Below, piece after piece: positions 8,536-19,859 of a stretch of DNA of 64,000 bases (its first letter is position 1; every line of letters starts with the position of its first letter). Location: NCBI GenBank assembly GCA_023212695.1, contig JALCCG010000024.1:30385-94384 (forward strand), written 5' to 3'. The position numbers were made by a program, and so were the translations under genes. The notes under the pieces were generated by a model. That model was not told the origin of the DNA. It searched no databases and was given only the letters and a program-made list of their open reading frames with translations. The stretch is from Sporisorium sorghi. Lineage: Eukaryota > Basidiomycota > Ustilaginomycetes > Ustilaginales > Ustilaginaceae.

Positions 8536-10659
8536 ATGAGGTTCGCGTCGATACCGATGCACAGCCTCGCGGCGGGAAGCTCGTTCCTCTGGCTCGTGAT
8601 GGCAACCCTCCTGCTGCCTTGCTTGGTACAGGCCGCAGCAAAGTCGTCCGACAAGGCGACTCACGATGGCCTCCGCAAGCTCACCGCTGCCAACTTCACC
8701 CTCACCAACCACGGTGCATGGCTCATCGAGTTCTACTCGCCCACCTGCGTCCACTGCAAGCGCTTCGGCGCCACCTGGTCAGAGCTCTCCCAGAACAAGG
8801 ATTATCTGCGCACGCAGTATCCTCAGGCTCCCTTCACACTCGCCCAGGTCGACTGCCTCGCTCAGTGGGATCTCTGCAAGGAGCAGGGCGTCACTTTTTT
8901 GCCCCGCCTCACCATCTACCAGGACGGCAAGCAGAACTCCGAGGAATACAAGGGTGACCGCAACTATCCCGAAATCTCTGCTTACATCGACAAATTCGCG
9001 AAACAGTACCGCGAGAGCAAAGGCGTTGCCGACGTGCCCGTCGCAGCATCCACCGACGCCGCTAAACCAGCTCCAGATGCCGCTGCTGCCACTACTTCTG
9101 CGGCTGCTGCTGCTGGATCGACAGCGACATCAACGCCAACCGAATCGGCTAAAGACGCAAGCACCCAATCTTCCTCTTCGTCTGCGTCCTCGTCCTCCAC
9201 CGCTTCAGCCGTCGAGGCCGTACAAGAAATCTTGCCATCAGGTCCTAATCCAAAAGGTCAGCTCATCAGCTATGGCTCTGCACCCGTCGAGAACAAGGAG
9301 CAGTTGGCAGCATGGCTCGACAAATCATCGGGTCAGGGTCCCACCTTCGTCAAGTTCTTTGCCCCCTGGTGCCCGCATTGCAAGGCCATGGCGGCGGCCT
9401 TCAAGCAGCTCGGCGAGTCCCTCAAAGGCCGAGTCAACGCGCTCGAAGTCGACTGCGATGCCAACCGCGTGCTCTGCGCCAACTACGACATCCGCGGTTA
9501 CCCGGTCCTTCGCCTCTACGATCAGGGTAACGTCAAAGAGTACACGGGTGGCAGAAACCACGATGCCATGCTCAAGTGGGTGCTCAAAGCCGTATCGAGC
9601 TCCGGATTGAAGCCTGTCAGCTCGAGCACCGAACTCGTCAGCCTTGCCAAGGACAACGAGGTCATGTTCCTCTACCTCCACTCGCCAGGCACGCCCGTCG
9701 AGGAGGTGCACACCGTCGAATCCGCCAGCCAGGTGCTCTTTGGAGCTCGTGCTCCCATCTTTGTGTCTTCCGAGCCAACTCTGCTCGAACGATACGCCAG
9801 CTCCCTGGCGCAGGATCGCTCCGTCTCGGTTCCTGCAACCTCCGGTCTGCTCGTGTTCAAGGATCACTCGATCGCACAGCCCGTCTCGGTGCTCTACCCG
9901 TCCACCCTGCGTGCATCGGACTCGGCCTCGGGTCAGGCCGTCTACTCGGAGCAGGCCATCTCTCAGATCGCCACTTTCCTGTCTCGAGAACAGTACTCGC
10001 TCGTCACTGAGCTCACCGCCGCCAACTTTGAGGAGATCGTACGCAACAAGGAGGATGCGCTGGTCGTGCTCGCCGCATTCTCAGACACTTACCATGGCGC
10101 CGAGCAGGCTGCGACACCCGCCGAGGGCATCGCGCTCAAGGAGGTCGAAATCTCTGCACTGCGCTCGGTTGCCCTCGAATGGAGGCTGAAAAAGGCTGCT
10201 CAATCGGCAAGGCAGGTGGTCTTTGCATGGATCGATGCGGACCGATGGAAGTCGCCTCTCAAGAAGCTGTATGGCATCGATGCCACCAAGGTTCCTGCCG
10301 CCGTGTTGGTCGATGGCAACAAGCTGCAGTATCACGAGCTGCCACACCTTACCGGATCGGACGCATCGCCGGTGAACGCTCAACAGTGGATCTCTCAGGA
10401 CGTTTTCACTGCCATCGATAACGCTGTTCTGGGCAAGACTGTGCCCAAGTCATCCACGAGTCTCTTCCAAAAGTCGGTTCGCGGCGCTGGCAACTACATG
10501 AATGCCTTTGTCGAAACGTGCGTCGCTCACCCCATCGTTGCGTTCGGCTTCGTGTTTACCGTTCTCGGAGCGCTTTTCTTCTATCTCGGTCGCACGTCGA
10601 CCAGCTCGTCATCGACGCTGCCCTTGTACTCCAAGGTGTCGACGGTCAAGGCCGACTGA
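8536..10659 (+). CDS. ER membrane protein disulfide isomerase, Eps1-like
   Basis: This 707-residue single-exon protein has a signal peptide (hydrophobic core LWLVMATLLLPCLVQA) and two thioredoxin folds. Their active sites are CVHC near residue 71 (after FYSPT) and CPHC near residue 279 (after FFAPW). The two domains are joined by an Ala/Ser/Thr-rich linker. Two further thioredoxin-like segments without a CxxC appear in the C-terminal half. A single membrane helix (VAFGFVFTVLGALFFYLG, near 665-685) is followed by a short tail without a KDEL signal. Two CxxC domains plus a C-terminal anchor and about 700 residues match yeast Eps1, which assists folding and quality control of membrane proteins in the ER. 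CVHC is an unusual first active site; CGHC or CPHC is more usual. It is divergent from Rictor. Confidence 0.85.
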   Translation: MRFASIPMHSLAAGSSFLWLVMATLLLPCLVQAAAKSSDKATHDGLRKLTAANFTLTNHGAWLIEFYSPTCVHCKRFGATWSELSQNKDYLRTQYPQAPFTLAQVDCLAQWDLCKEQGVTFLPRLTIYQDGKQNSEEYKGDRNYPEISAYIDKFAKQYRESKGVADVPVAASTDAAKPAPDAAAATTSAAAAAGSTATSTPTESAKDASTQSSSSSASSSSTASAVEAVQEILPSGPNPKGQLISYGSAPVENKEQLAAWLDKSSGQGPTFVKFFAPWCPHCKAMAAAFKQLGESLKGRVNALEVDCDANRVLCANYDIRGYPVLRLYDQGNVKEYTGGRNHDAMLKWVLKAVSSSGLKPVSSSTELVSLAKDNEVMFLYLHSPGTPVEEVHTVESASQVLFGARAPIFVSSEPTLLERYASSLAQDRSVSVPATSGLLVFKDHSIAQPVSVLYPSTLRASDSASGQAVYSEQAISQIATFLSREQYSLVTELTAANFEEIVRNKEDALVVLAAFSDTYHGAEQAATPAEGIALKEVEISALRSVALEWRLKKAAQSARQVVFAWIDADRWKSPLKKLYGIDATKVPAAVLVDGNKLQYHELPHLTGSDASPVNAQQWISQDVFTAIDNAVLGKTVPKSSTSLFQKSVRGAGNYMNAFVETCVAHPIVAFGFVFTVLGALFFYLGRTSTSSSSTLPLYSKVSTVKAD

Positions 10660-11013
10660 GAAACAGCGTTCGTCAACTGTCGTCTTGTTTTGTATCATAT
10701 ATCTATCGCACATCAGTCTTTTATTCTCTGTTGTCATGTTCGTTGTCCTCCTTTGCAATATAGCATCTCTGTCGCACGTTCTGATGCAAGCACCTCAACG
10801 TCTGCTAGGACCATCACTGCTGATTGACGACATTGTGGGCGGAGAGGAAGGCTTTGTGAGGGCAGTGTGATTTTCTCGGATCGCGGAGGAAGCTGCACAG
10901 CACAAAAAAAAATCGAGCCTTGACTTCTCCACACGTCGATTTGGGCGAAGCAACGATTGCACCTTTCTTCTTCTCTTCTCATTCCATCTCTCAACCACGT
11001 CATAGACACCACA
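10660..11013. promoter_or_regulatory. Intergenic spacer upstream of the GST-HIS6 gene
   Basis: It holds the 3' flank of the PDI gene and the leader of the next gene. There is a pyrimidine-rich TTCTTCTTCTCTTC leader at about 10965-10980 and a 9-base A run near 10903. The open frame extends upstream of the likely start but without any ATG. Confidence 0.4.
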
Positions 11014-12597
11014 ATGAGCGGCACGGCTGCTTCCGCCACCTCCTCAACAGGCTCACCCAGGCTGGTGCTGCACCACCTCGAGCTGAGTCGATCCAACCGC
11101 ATCCTCTTCCTGCTCGAGGAGCTCCAAGTGCCGTACGAGGTCAAACACTACAAGCGCGATCCCGTCACTCGACTCGCCGGCGACGACCTCAAGCAGATCC
11201 ACCCGCTCGGACGCTCTCCTGTTCTCACAGACGGGGACCTGACCATCATCGAAACCAACGCCATCATTGAGCACCTGCTGCTGCACTACTACGACCCCTC
11301 CCGCGTCTCCCTCGGACCGCAACTGGGCCAAAAGACGCAGGCGAGCGTCGACGTGTCGGCGTGGATCCAGTTCGCCGAGGCGTCGGTCATGCTGCACGCC
11401 ATCCCGCTATTCTATGCGATCAAGGGCGGGGCGGCGTCCGAGGACGGCTCGGCGAGCGTGGAGAAGGTGTGCGCGCGGGGAATCAGGGCGGATCTGGCGT
11501 ACGTCGAGGAGACACTCCAGAAGAACCGAGGACAGCTGGTGAAGGGCTACGAGTTTACGGCGGCCGACTGCGCGATGCTGTACAGTGTCGATATGGCGTG
11601 GCACATTGTGGCGTCAAGGTCGGAGCAGTGGCGCAGCAATCTGGGGCTGGAGCTGGGACCAGCGACGAAGGCGTGGATGGACAAGTGCTCGCAGCGACCC
11701 GCGTTCCGAGCAGCTCTTCGCAAGGAGGGTATCCCCGAGGACCAGAAAGACTGGCTGGCATCGTTCTTTGGCGGTGCATCCTCCTCTTCCTCTTCAACAT
11801 CACAGCAAAAGACGAGGAAGAGCGTCTTCCGACCCTGCATCGATCTGCACGAGGGCGTGGTCAAGCAGATCGTCGGCGGCACGCTCACCGATACCGATTC
11901 AACCCTAAAAACCAACTTTGTCGCGACGCACAGCCCGGCGCACTTTGGCTCGCTGTACCGCCAGCACAAGCTCACGGGCGGGCACGTGGTCAAGCTGGGC
12001 CCACGCAACGACGAGGCCGCCACGGCTGCGGTCTCTGCCTGGCCCCAGGGGCTGCACGTGGGCGGGGGGATCACCGGCGACAATGCAGCGGAGTGGCTGG
12101 CGCGGGGTGCGGAGAAGGTGATCGTCACGTCGTGGCTGTTCCCCGGGTGCAAGTTCAGCTTGGAGCGGCTGCAGGCGCTGAGTGCGCAGGTGGGCAAGCA
12201 GAACTTGGTGGTGGACGTGAGCTGCCGCAAGCGCGGCGACCGGTGGATCGTCGCGATGAACCGGTGGCAGGACATGACGGACATGGAGGTCAACCAGCAG
12301 AGCCTCGATCTGCTGGCCGAACACTGCAGCGAGTTTTTGATCCACGCTGCCGACGTGGAAGGGTTGTGCCAGGGTATCGATCAGGAGCTGGTGAGCAGGC
12401 TGGGCGAGTGGGTCACCATCCCCACGACGTATGCCGGTGGAGCACGACACTTGGGCGATCTGGAGCTGGTGGATCGTCTTTCAAGGGGTAAGGTGGATCT
12501 CACGTTCGGGAGCGCGCTCGACATCTTTGGAGGCAGCGGAGTCACGTTGGACGAGCTGGTGCGTTGGAACGATTCGGCTCACAATGACGCTGCTTAG
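11014..12597 (+). CDS. Glutathione S-transferase / HIS6 (ProFAR isomerase) fusion protein
   Basis: One uninterrupted 527-codon frame joins two enzymes. Residues about 12-230 are a Gtt1-type glutathione S-transferase: an N-terminal thioredoxin fold with SRSNRILFLLEEL and IHPLGRSPVL, then an all-helical domain. A Ser-rich linker (about 248-258) leads to residues about 265-525, which are a complete eukaryotic HIS6. Its motifs include CIDLHEGVVKQIVGGTL, VVKLGPRND, GGGITG, VIVTSWLF, FLIHAADVEGL, YAGGA and LTFGSALDIFGG. HIS6 isomerises ProFAR in histidine biosynthesis. No in-frame ATG lies near the start of the HIS6 part; the closest Met codons are inside the GST fold, so HIS6 is not expected to start separately. 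The start ATG at 11014 follows a CACCACA leader. Whether GST is active, or serves only as an N-terminal domain, cannot be read from the sequence. Confidence 0.9.
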   Translation: MSGTAASATSSTGSPRLVLHHLELSRSNRILFLLEELQVPYEVKHYKRDPVTRLAGDDLKQIHPLGRSPVLTDGDLTIIETNAIIEHLLLHYYDPSRVSLGPQLGQKTQASVDVSAWIQFAEASVMLHAIPLFYAIKGGAASEDGSASVEKVCARGIRADLAYVEETLQKNRGQLVKGYEFTAADCAMLYSVDMAWHIVASRSEQWRSNLGLELGPATKAWMDKCSQRPAFRAALRKEGIPEDQKDWLASFFGGASSSSSSTSQQKTRKSVFRPCIDLHEGVVKQIVGGTLTDTDSTLKTNFVATHSPAHFGSLYRQHKLTGGHVVKLGPRNDEAATAAVSAWPQGLHVGGGITGDNAAEWLARGAEKVIVTSWLFPGCKFSLERLQALSAQVGKQNLVVDVSCRKRGDRWIVAMNRWQDMTDMEVNQQSLDLLAEHCSEFLIHAADVEGLCQGIDQELVSRLGEWVTIPTTYAGGARHLGDLELVDRLSRGKVDLTFGSALDIFGGSGVTLDELVRWNDSAHNDAA

Positions 12598-13020
12598 ATA
12601 GACAGAAGCTTTTACATTGAATGACACAGGCTTCTACGCCGTCCTATGTCCAGCACCAGATCTTTGACTCTGTGCGTGTGTGATGTAAGTGGAAACGGTG
12701 AGCCAAGATGATACCAAGACAGCGAGTTCCGTCGCTGCCGTGGGCCAAAAATATGAACATGTTGGATCAGAATGCTCTGTGGCGGTGATCGGCAAAAATC
12801 ACTTCCGAAGCCGTTCCAAGCATCTTGCACCGGAGCTGAAATCAAAAGCCCCAACCATGCCATGATCAAAGGGCTGGGATTGCGAAGCCGAGTGAGAGAG
12901 TGAGAGGGCGCACCACAAACTAGAAGAAAGTGCACAGACAAGCGCAGCCCGCGATGAAAGCGCCGACGGCCACGAAAGGGGGGGGGCACTTTTTGAATTC
13001 GAATTCAAACTCCTTCCCCG

Positions 13021-13054
<34 letters not shown>

Positions 13055-13893
13055 AAGTCACACTGCATGCGAGTTTGAATTGCGAGAAGAACCCCTTTCT
13101 TTTGGGAAGAGAGGAGGGTGGTCTGAGCATTGAATTCGAAAGGGTCGCTTTTGTAAATATTTGCGTTGGAGTTTCGATTCCGCTTCAACATCCCCTCTTT
13201 GACAGATTTTGAATTGGAAATGCTCGATTCCAATTCAAATCGAACATTCAAGACCAGCTGAGCGGATCACTTGGATGCGATCTCAGCAGGCTGGATCACA
13301 AGCACTCTCCATCTCTCTCTCTCTCTCAATCGATTCGTGCTCTGCAATGATAGGAGTCATGATTGAGTATGTTGGCAGTGCAAAGCAGTTGTTGGTTCAA
13401 GTGAGTCGAAAGGGATTTGAACAGGGAAAGCACAAAAAAGCACACACGCAAGCACAAGATGCACGCACGCAGCGCACACGCACAGCCCGAAAAGCGATCT
13501 CGGTTGAGCACCGCTTTCTTTGTGTGAGACAGAGAGAGAGAGAGAGAGTAAGCGCCTGCCGCACAGCCCACCTGGAACACGCACTTTCCAACTCAAAGTC
13601 TTCCTGCGATTTTCGACTTGGCCTGAGCTCCCTCGTCGTCGACACACGCTCCGCTCGCTGGCACTCTCTCTCTCTGCCTTTCCTGCGCTTGTTCGCTGTC
13701 TCTCCTTTGGCCCGTCCCCTATCAGCGCGACTCCTGTCAGTGTTCTCCCGCTTTGCCGACATCCACCCTGTCCATCCTCTTACCCTTCTCTCCCCCCACC
13801 ACCACTTGGTTCTTGATCGTTCCTCTTTCCTTTTCATCAACCATCGTCTCTGCCACCACCACCACCACCATCTACCTTTAGTCAACTGTCATC
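12598..13893. promoter_or_regulatory. Actin promoter and leader region with CT microsatellites
   Basis: A gene-free 1.3 kb stretch. It has GAATTC/GAATTCGAATTC-type repeats near 12990-13010 and 13130-13250, a run of G near 12979, CT repeats at 13021-13051 and 13312-13327, a GA repeat near 13530-13547, and a long pyrimidine-rich leader from about 13660 to the actin ATG. This layout, with CT tracts before a highly expressed gene, is typical of fungal core promoters. Confidence 0.6.
13021..13051. repeat. (CT)n microsatellite
   Basis: About 15 uninterrupted CT units upstream of the actin gene. Confidence 0.9.
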
Positions 13894-15940
<2,047 letters not shown>

Positions 15941-16754
15941 GCGCCGGTCAAAGCGTCTTTTCATGCGTAGAACGGCAGCGTGGCGTCCGAAGCAGATTCT
16001 TTGCTACCGGACGCGGTGCTTGTCGTGCTTCCTCATCTCGCACCTTGACACGTACAAGGCAGCAGGTGCAGGTGGATGGCTTGATCAAAGGGGGTCCATT
16101 GTCATCCGCGATATTGCAGTCGTTGGAGGCATCTCGGTGTCTCCTCTGGGCTTCTCTGTTGAGGTTGACGAGAACAACAAGGTCAACCCACACTCTTGCC
16201 TTGCACTTTTGCGTGTCAAACTCCTCTTCCCCCTCCCTCTCAACTCGCACCCGTAAATGTAGGCTCATGAACAGCCGCCAAAGAAATGAAAGATATGATA
16301 ACGAGTCAATGGTGCTCTCGTGCAACAGGAAAGTGTGACTTGATTAGGAGCGGCGGGATGATTGTGCTCTGGGTGGGGTCGCATGAACCTCGGTGTCTGG
16401 GCAACTTGAGCGATTGAAATATCGGGGGCACACGCTGGATCGGGGAAGAGAGTGTGAGAAGAGCCACTTGCACTCTGATGCGAGAGCGGATCGCACACTT
16501 GCTGGCAAAAAGAGAAAAAAAATAAAAATAAAAATAAAAATAAAAAAGGTGACAGCGCACTAAGAATTGACCGATTCGCTTTGCCTCCTCCTGCTCGAAT
16601 GCGCATCTGCATCGAGAGCCGCTGCTGCTGTCCGTTGCACTCAGAAGCAAGTGGAGGCTAAAATTGGAACGAGCGCCCACAGCTCTGTGTGCTGCCGCCT
16701 AACGGCCTTTCTGCCTCTGCGCAGAAGCGACGCAAGCAAGGGAAGCTTGGCGTG

Positions 16755-16756
16755 CA

Positions 16757-16791
<35 letters not shown>
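16755..16791. repeat. (CAG)n microsatellite
   Basis: About 12 CAG units, with one preceding CAA, in non-coding sequence. Confidence 0.85.
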
Positions 16792-16793
<2 letters not shown>

Positions 16794-17798
16794 GCGTCCT
16801 TTTCTCTATCTTTACACAAATCGAAGCGATGCAGGGGTCACAGCACAGCGCAGCAGAGCATTTTTCTCGCTTTTGCTTTTGGACTCAACTGACCCCGCTG
16901 CCGAAATGAAAGGGCCCGCCACCGCCGTTGATGATGGTGGGTATGTTTCGCAACTCTCGTTCCTGCCGGTGTCGAGATGCAAGCTGCGAGTGTGCCAAGG
17001 TTGGGGGTTTGGAGAGGGGACGACAATGGCAGCGACACGGGCGGCATTGGAGTGGAATGCCTTGGCCGCAAAGAAAGGACCTGTCACTTTTCTTGGCGGG
17101 CCAGAGTTGAGACGACGACGGCGAGCGAGCGAGCGAATCGAGCAGAAACGGGGTGGGCCTCGGACACGCCGAAACTCGAATTCAACAGCCGCCTCAGCCA
17201 GCCTGCCTCTGGAAAAATTCCCATTCCAAACCAAGGCTCGCCTGCTCTCTCGCCTGCGTGCGCATCGGCACCAGCTCTCGCTCCTTCTCTTGTATCACAT
17301 TTTCGCTTTCGTCTGCGCATTCCACTCAGAGAGGCGACTCGTCTGTGACCGAGTAGCGGCAGCATGTCGTAGGAAGACTTCCGAATCGTGTGCAAACTCA
17401 CTTCGATTGCGGTGGGTTACAGAGAGAGGGAGAGAGACACGGCACAGGAACGGGCAACACGGCGGCGCAGAGTCTGGACAGTTTTTTCTCTCTCTTTGTT
17501 GGTCTCAGAGTCGCGAATGAAGAAAGTGAGACACAGTCGACGCGCCTTTTTGTCAAGAGACTGACACGCACGCACAAAGGGCCCCAACGCAACGCAGCAC
17601 AGCACAGCACAGCGCAGCGCACTCGAACCCACTTGCTGCTGTTGCTAAACTAGTCGACGCTTTCTCCCCTTCTCTCCTTCCTTTTCTCCACCATCCACTC
17701 TCTCATCCACTCTCTGTCCTCTCTTCGCAGCACGGCCCCCTCTTCCACAACACGCACAACACATCAAAAGTTCCTCATCTTGGCTGGTCCATACATAG

Positions 17799-17800
<2 letters not shown>

Positions 17801-17832
<32 letters not shown>
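17801..17832. repeat. (TC)n microsatellite in a leader region
   Basis: Sixteen TC units about 210 bases before the start of the lysozyme-like gene, inside a longer pyrimidine-rich stretch. Confidence 0.9.
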
Positions 17833-17835
<3 letters not shown>

Positions 17836-18044
17836 CTCTCCTCGCAAAGCATTCAAGTACTTCATTCGCAACCCTCTACCACCACCATCTATTCATCTCC
17901 CTTCCCCTCTCTGATCTTCTCTCTCTCTCTCTCGCCTCATCAACCCACTGCTCCGTCCTTCTTTCTTGCCCATCTCACATTCTTTGATACAACCTCTCAT
18001 CTCTCGCTCAGCATAGATCCCTCCTCTCACTCTGCTCTACAACC

Positions 18045-19163
18045 ATGAAGTTCCTCTCTCTCGTCGCCGCTACCCTCGCCTTCGTCGCCACCACCGTCTC
18101 GGCTGACCCCAGCGTCGAGGCTCTCAACCTCCCCGCCATGTCCAAGCACCCGCTCTCTATGCAGCGACGCGACGCCATCCTCAACCGTCGCTACTCGAAC
18201 ACCCAGCCACGCGTCGCCAAGCGCCACTTTAGGGGCTCCAAGCGCTCTTGCAAGGCCAAGACCCACCACGCTGCTTCCGGCGCCGGCGCCAAGGCTGCTT
18301 CGTCCTCCAAGCAGAACTCTCAGTCCCAGTCCAGCTCGGACTCCAGCTCCCAGTCTCAGTCCCAGTCCGAGGCTTCTAGCCAGTCCAAGTCGGACTCGAG
18401 CTCCAACTCGCACTCCAACTCGCAGTCGTCGTCTTCTGGCAAGAGCGACTCCAAATCCGGCTCGTCGTCCTCTTCTTCTGCTTCTTCTTCGTCGTCGTCC
18501 TCTTCCTTGTTGGCGTCGGGTGCCGGTCTCTTTGGCTTCAGCTTTGGCAGCTGCGGTTCCAGCGGTGCCAGCGACAGCCAGCCCAACGGTTCTCAAAACT
18601 TCCTCAACTGCGGTCTCACCACCAGTAGTGGCTGGAACCCTCCCAAGATCTCGCTCGACCAGCTCAAGATCCTCTCCGCCACTCAGGCTGCCGACTCGTC
18701 CGTCTTTGCCCCCTGCAAGGACAACCTTTGGGCCTTCCAGGCTGCCGAGAAGGCGCACGGCGTTCCTGCTACCGTGCTCATGTCGTTTGCCATGCAAGAG
18801 TCCACCTGCAACCCCAGCGCCACCGGTGGCAACGGCGAGCAGGGTCTCATGCAGATCACCCCGGACAAGTGCGGTGGTGCCCCCAACGGCAACTGCAAGG
18901 ACCCTTGGTTCAACGTCGACACTGGCGCAAAGTACTTCAAGACCACCTTGGACCAGTGCGGAGGCAACCTCCTCCAGGCCATTGGTCAGTACAACGGCTG
19001 GATTCCCGGTCTCACTGTGCAGAAGGCCACCGCGGCCAAGCACCAGGGTAACTGCTACGCGCAGAACAACCTCGACTACCTCTACCAGATGCTCAACGGT
19101 TGGTTCCTCGGCAAGGCCAACGCCTACGACATGGGCACCTACCACAACCTCGCCAGCTGCTAG
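18045..19163 (+). CDS. Secreted lysozyme-like (SLT/transglycosylase fold) protein
   Basis: A 372-residue protein starts with a clear signal peptide (MKFLSLVAATLAFVATTVSA). Basic dipeptides (RR, KR) in a region up to about residue 70 could be Kex2 processing sites. A Ser/Gln-rich linker (about 85-165) follows, and a Cys-containing C-terminal domain from about 180. That domain has AFQAAEKAHGVPATVLMSFA, then MQESTCNPSATGG, GEQGLMQI and QYNGW, the layout of the soluble lytic transglycosylase/lysozyme-like fold. The Glu of QEST near residue 252 is the expected catalytic acid. Such secreted fungal proteins may cut bacterial peptidoglycan, although the substrate is not shown here. About eight cysteines suggest disulfide bonding. 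It follows actin in tandem. Confidence 0.85.
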   Translation: MKFLSLVAATLAFVATTVSADPSVEALNLPAMSKHPLSMQRRDAILNRRYSNTQPRVAKRHFRGSKRSCKAKTHHAASGAGAKAASSSKQNSQSQSSSDSSSQSQSQSEASSQSKSDSSSNSHSNSQSSSSGKSDSKSGSSSSSSASSSSSSSSLLASGAGLFGFSFGSCGSSGASDSQPNGSQNFLNCGLTTSSGWNPPKISLDQLKILSATQAADSSVFAPCKDNLWAFQAAEKAHGVPATVLMSFAMQESTCNPSATGGNGEQGLMQITPDKCGGAPNGNCKDPWFNVDTGAKYFKTTLDQCGGNLLQAIGQYNGWIPGLTVQKATAAKHQGNCYAQNNLDYLYQMLNGWFLGKANAYDMGTYHNLASC

Positions 19164-19859
19164 ACGGCCAATCGCGCAAACACGCCTAGGAATTCTTGCT
19201 TCTGGAACCTCTGTCTTCTTGTTTCCTCTCGTGTTGTCTGTCGCGTTTTGGATGGCCCCTTTTGCCCGTCTTTGCTGGTGCGATACCGGCTATCGCTCCA
19301 AAGCTGGGTTAAAGCGTAGGGCCGAACGCGGCGACATTTTTCTCTCTTTCTCACGCTCTCACTTTGCTCTTTGTGTTTGTTCTTCGCATTTTGCCTTTCT
19401 CTCGGTTGGACCTTCTCGAGCTAAGATGCTCAGGATCCTTGCGCGAGAAGTGGCTCTTTTCACGCTAGACGTGTCAAGCTTGCAATTCTTTCAGTCTTTG
19501 AACGCGCGTCATTGCCTGTGCAATGTGTGATGCGATGAACGAGGATGCAGTTGCGACGGCGAGCGTGGCAGCTGAAGCGCGATGGTGGTGATCAAAGTTA
19601 GAACGGGCTCGAGTTTTCTGTCCAAGGCGTGCACAAAAGGCTCAGATGTGACATGAAGAGCATCTCGGAATGTGAGGGAGAACGAGACGGAGACAGGACC
19701 GAAGACAGGAATGCAATTGCGAACATGACTGGCGGTACAAGACGAGGAAACTCCTCAAGAGAGAGCGAGGCGCACAGGGTTGCAAGCGGAGGTCCTCGTC
19801 CATGGCGATGCAGCTGAGGCAAGGCCAGCAAAGCGCGCGTGTGACTGCGCCGTGCGGGC
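19164..19859. other. Convergent intergenic region between lysozyme-like and ERCC1 genes
   Basis: 3' flanks of two facing genes. I see no gene, tRNA or strong repeat here; short open frames lack any recognisable content. Confidence 0.5.

Larger units (their letters stand above)
15941..18044. promoter_or_regulatory. 2.1 kb gene-free region upstream of the lysozyme-like gene
   Basis: No supported gene. It contains an (AAATA)n tract at about 16513-16547, a CAG repeat at about 16755-16791, GA/CT-rich segments, and a very pyrimidine-rich leader with a pure CT run at 17801-17832 and more CT near 17920-17935. Short frames in it are low-complexity translations of these repeats. Confidence 0.6.

Noticed and set aside
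11361..12491. 376-codon plus-strand frame in the GST-HIS6 gene
   Set aside because: A +1 shadow of the GST-HIS6 frame, rich in Arg/Gly/Ala, with no conserved motif.
18027..19145. 372-codon minus-strand frame opposite the lysozyme-like gene
   Set aside because: It is an antisense shadow that translates the Ser/Gln repeat as Leu/Gly/Arg runs without domain features.
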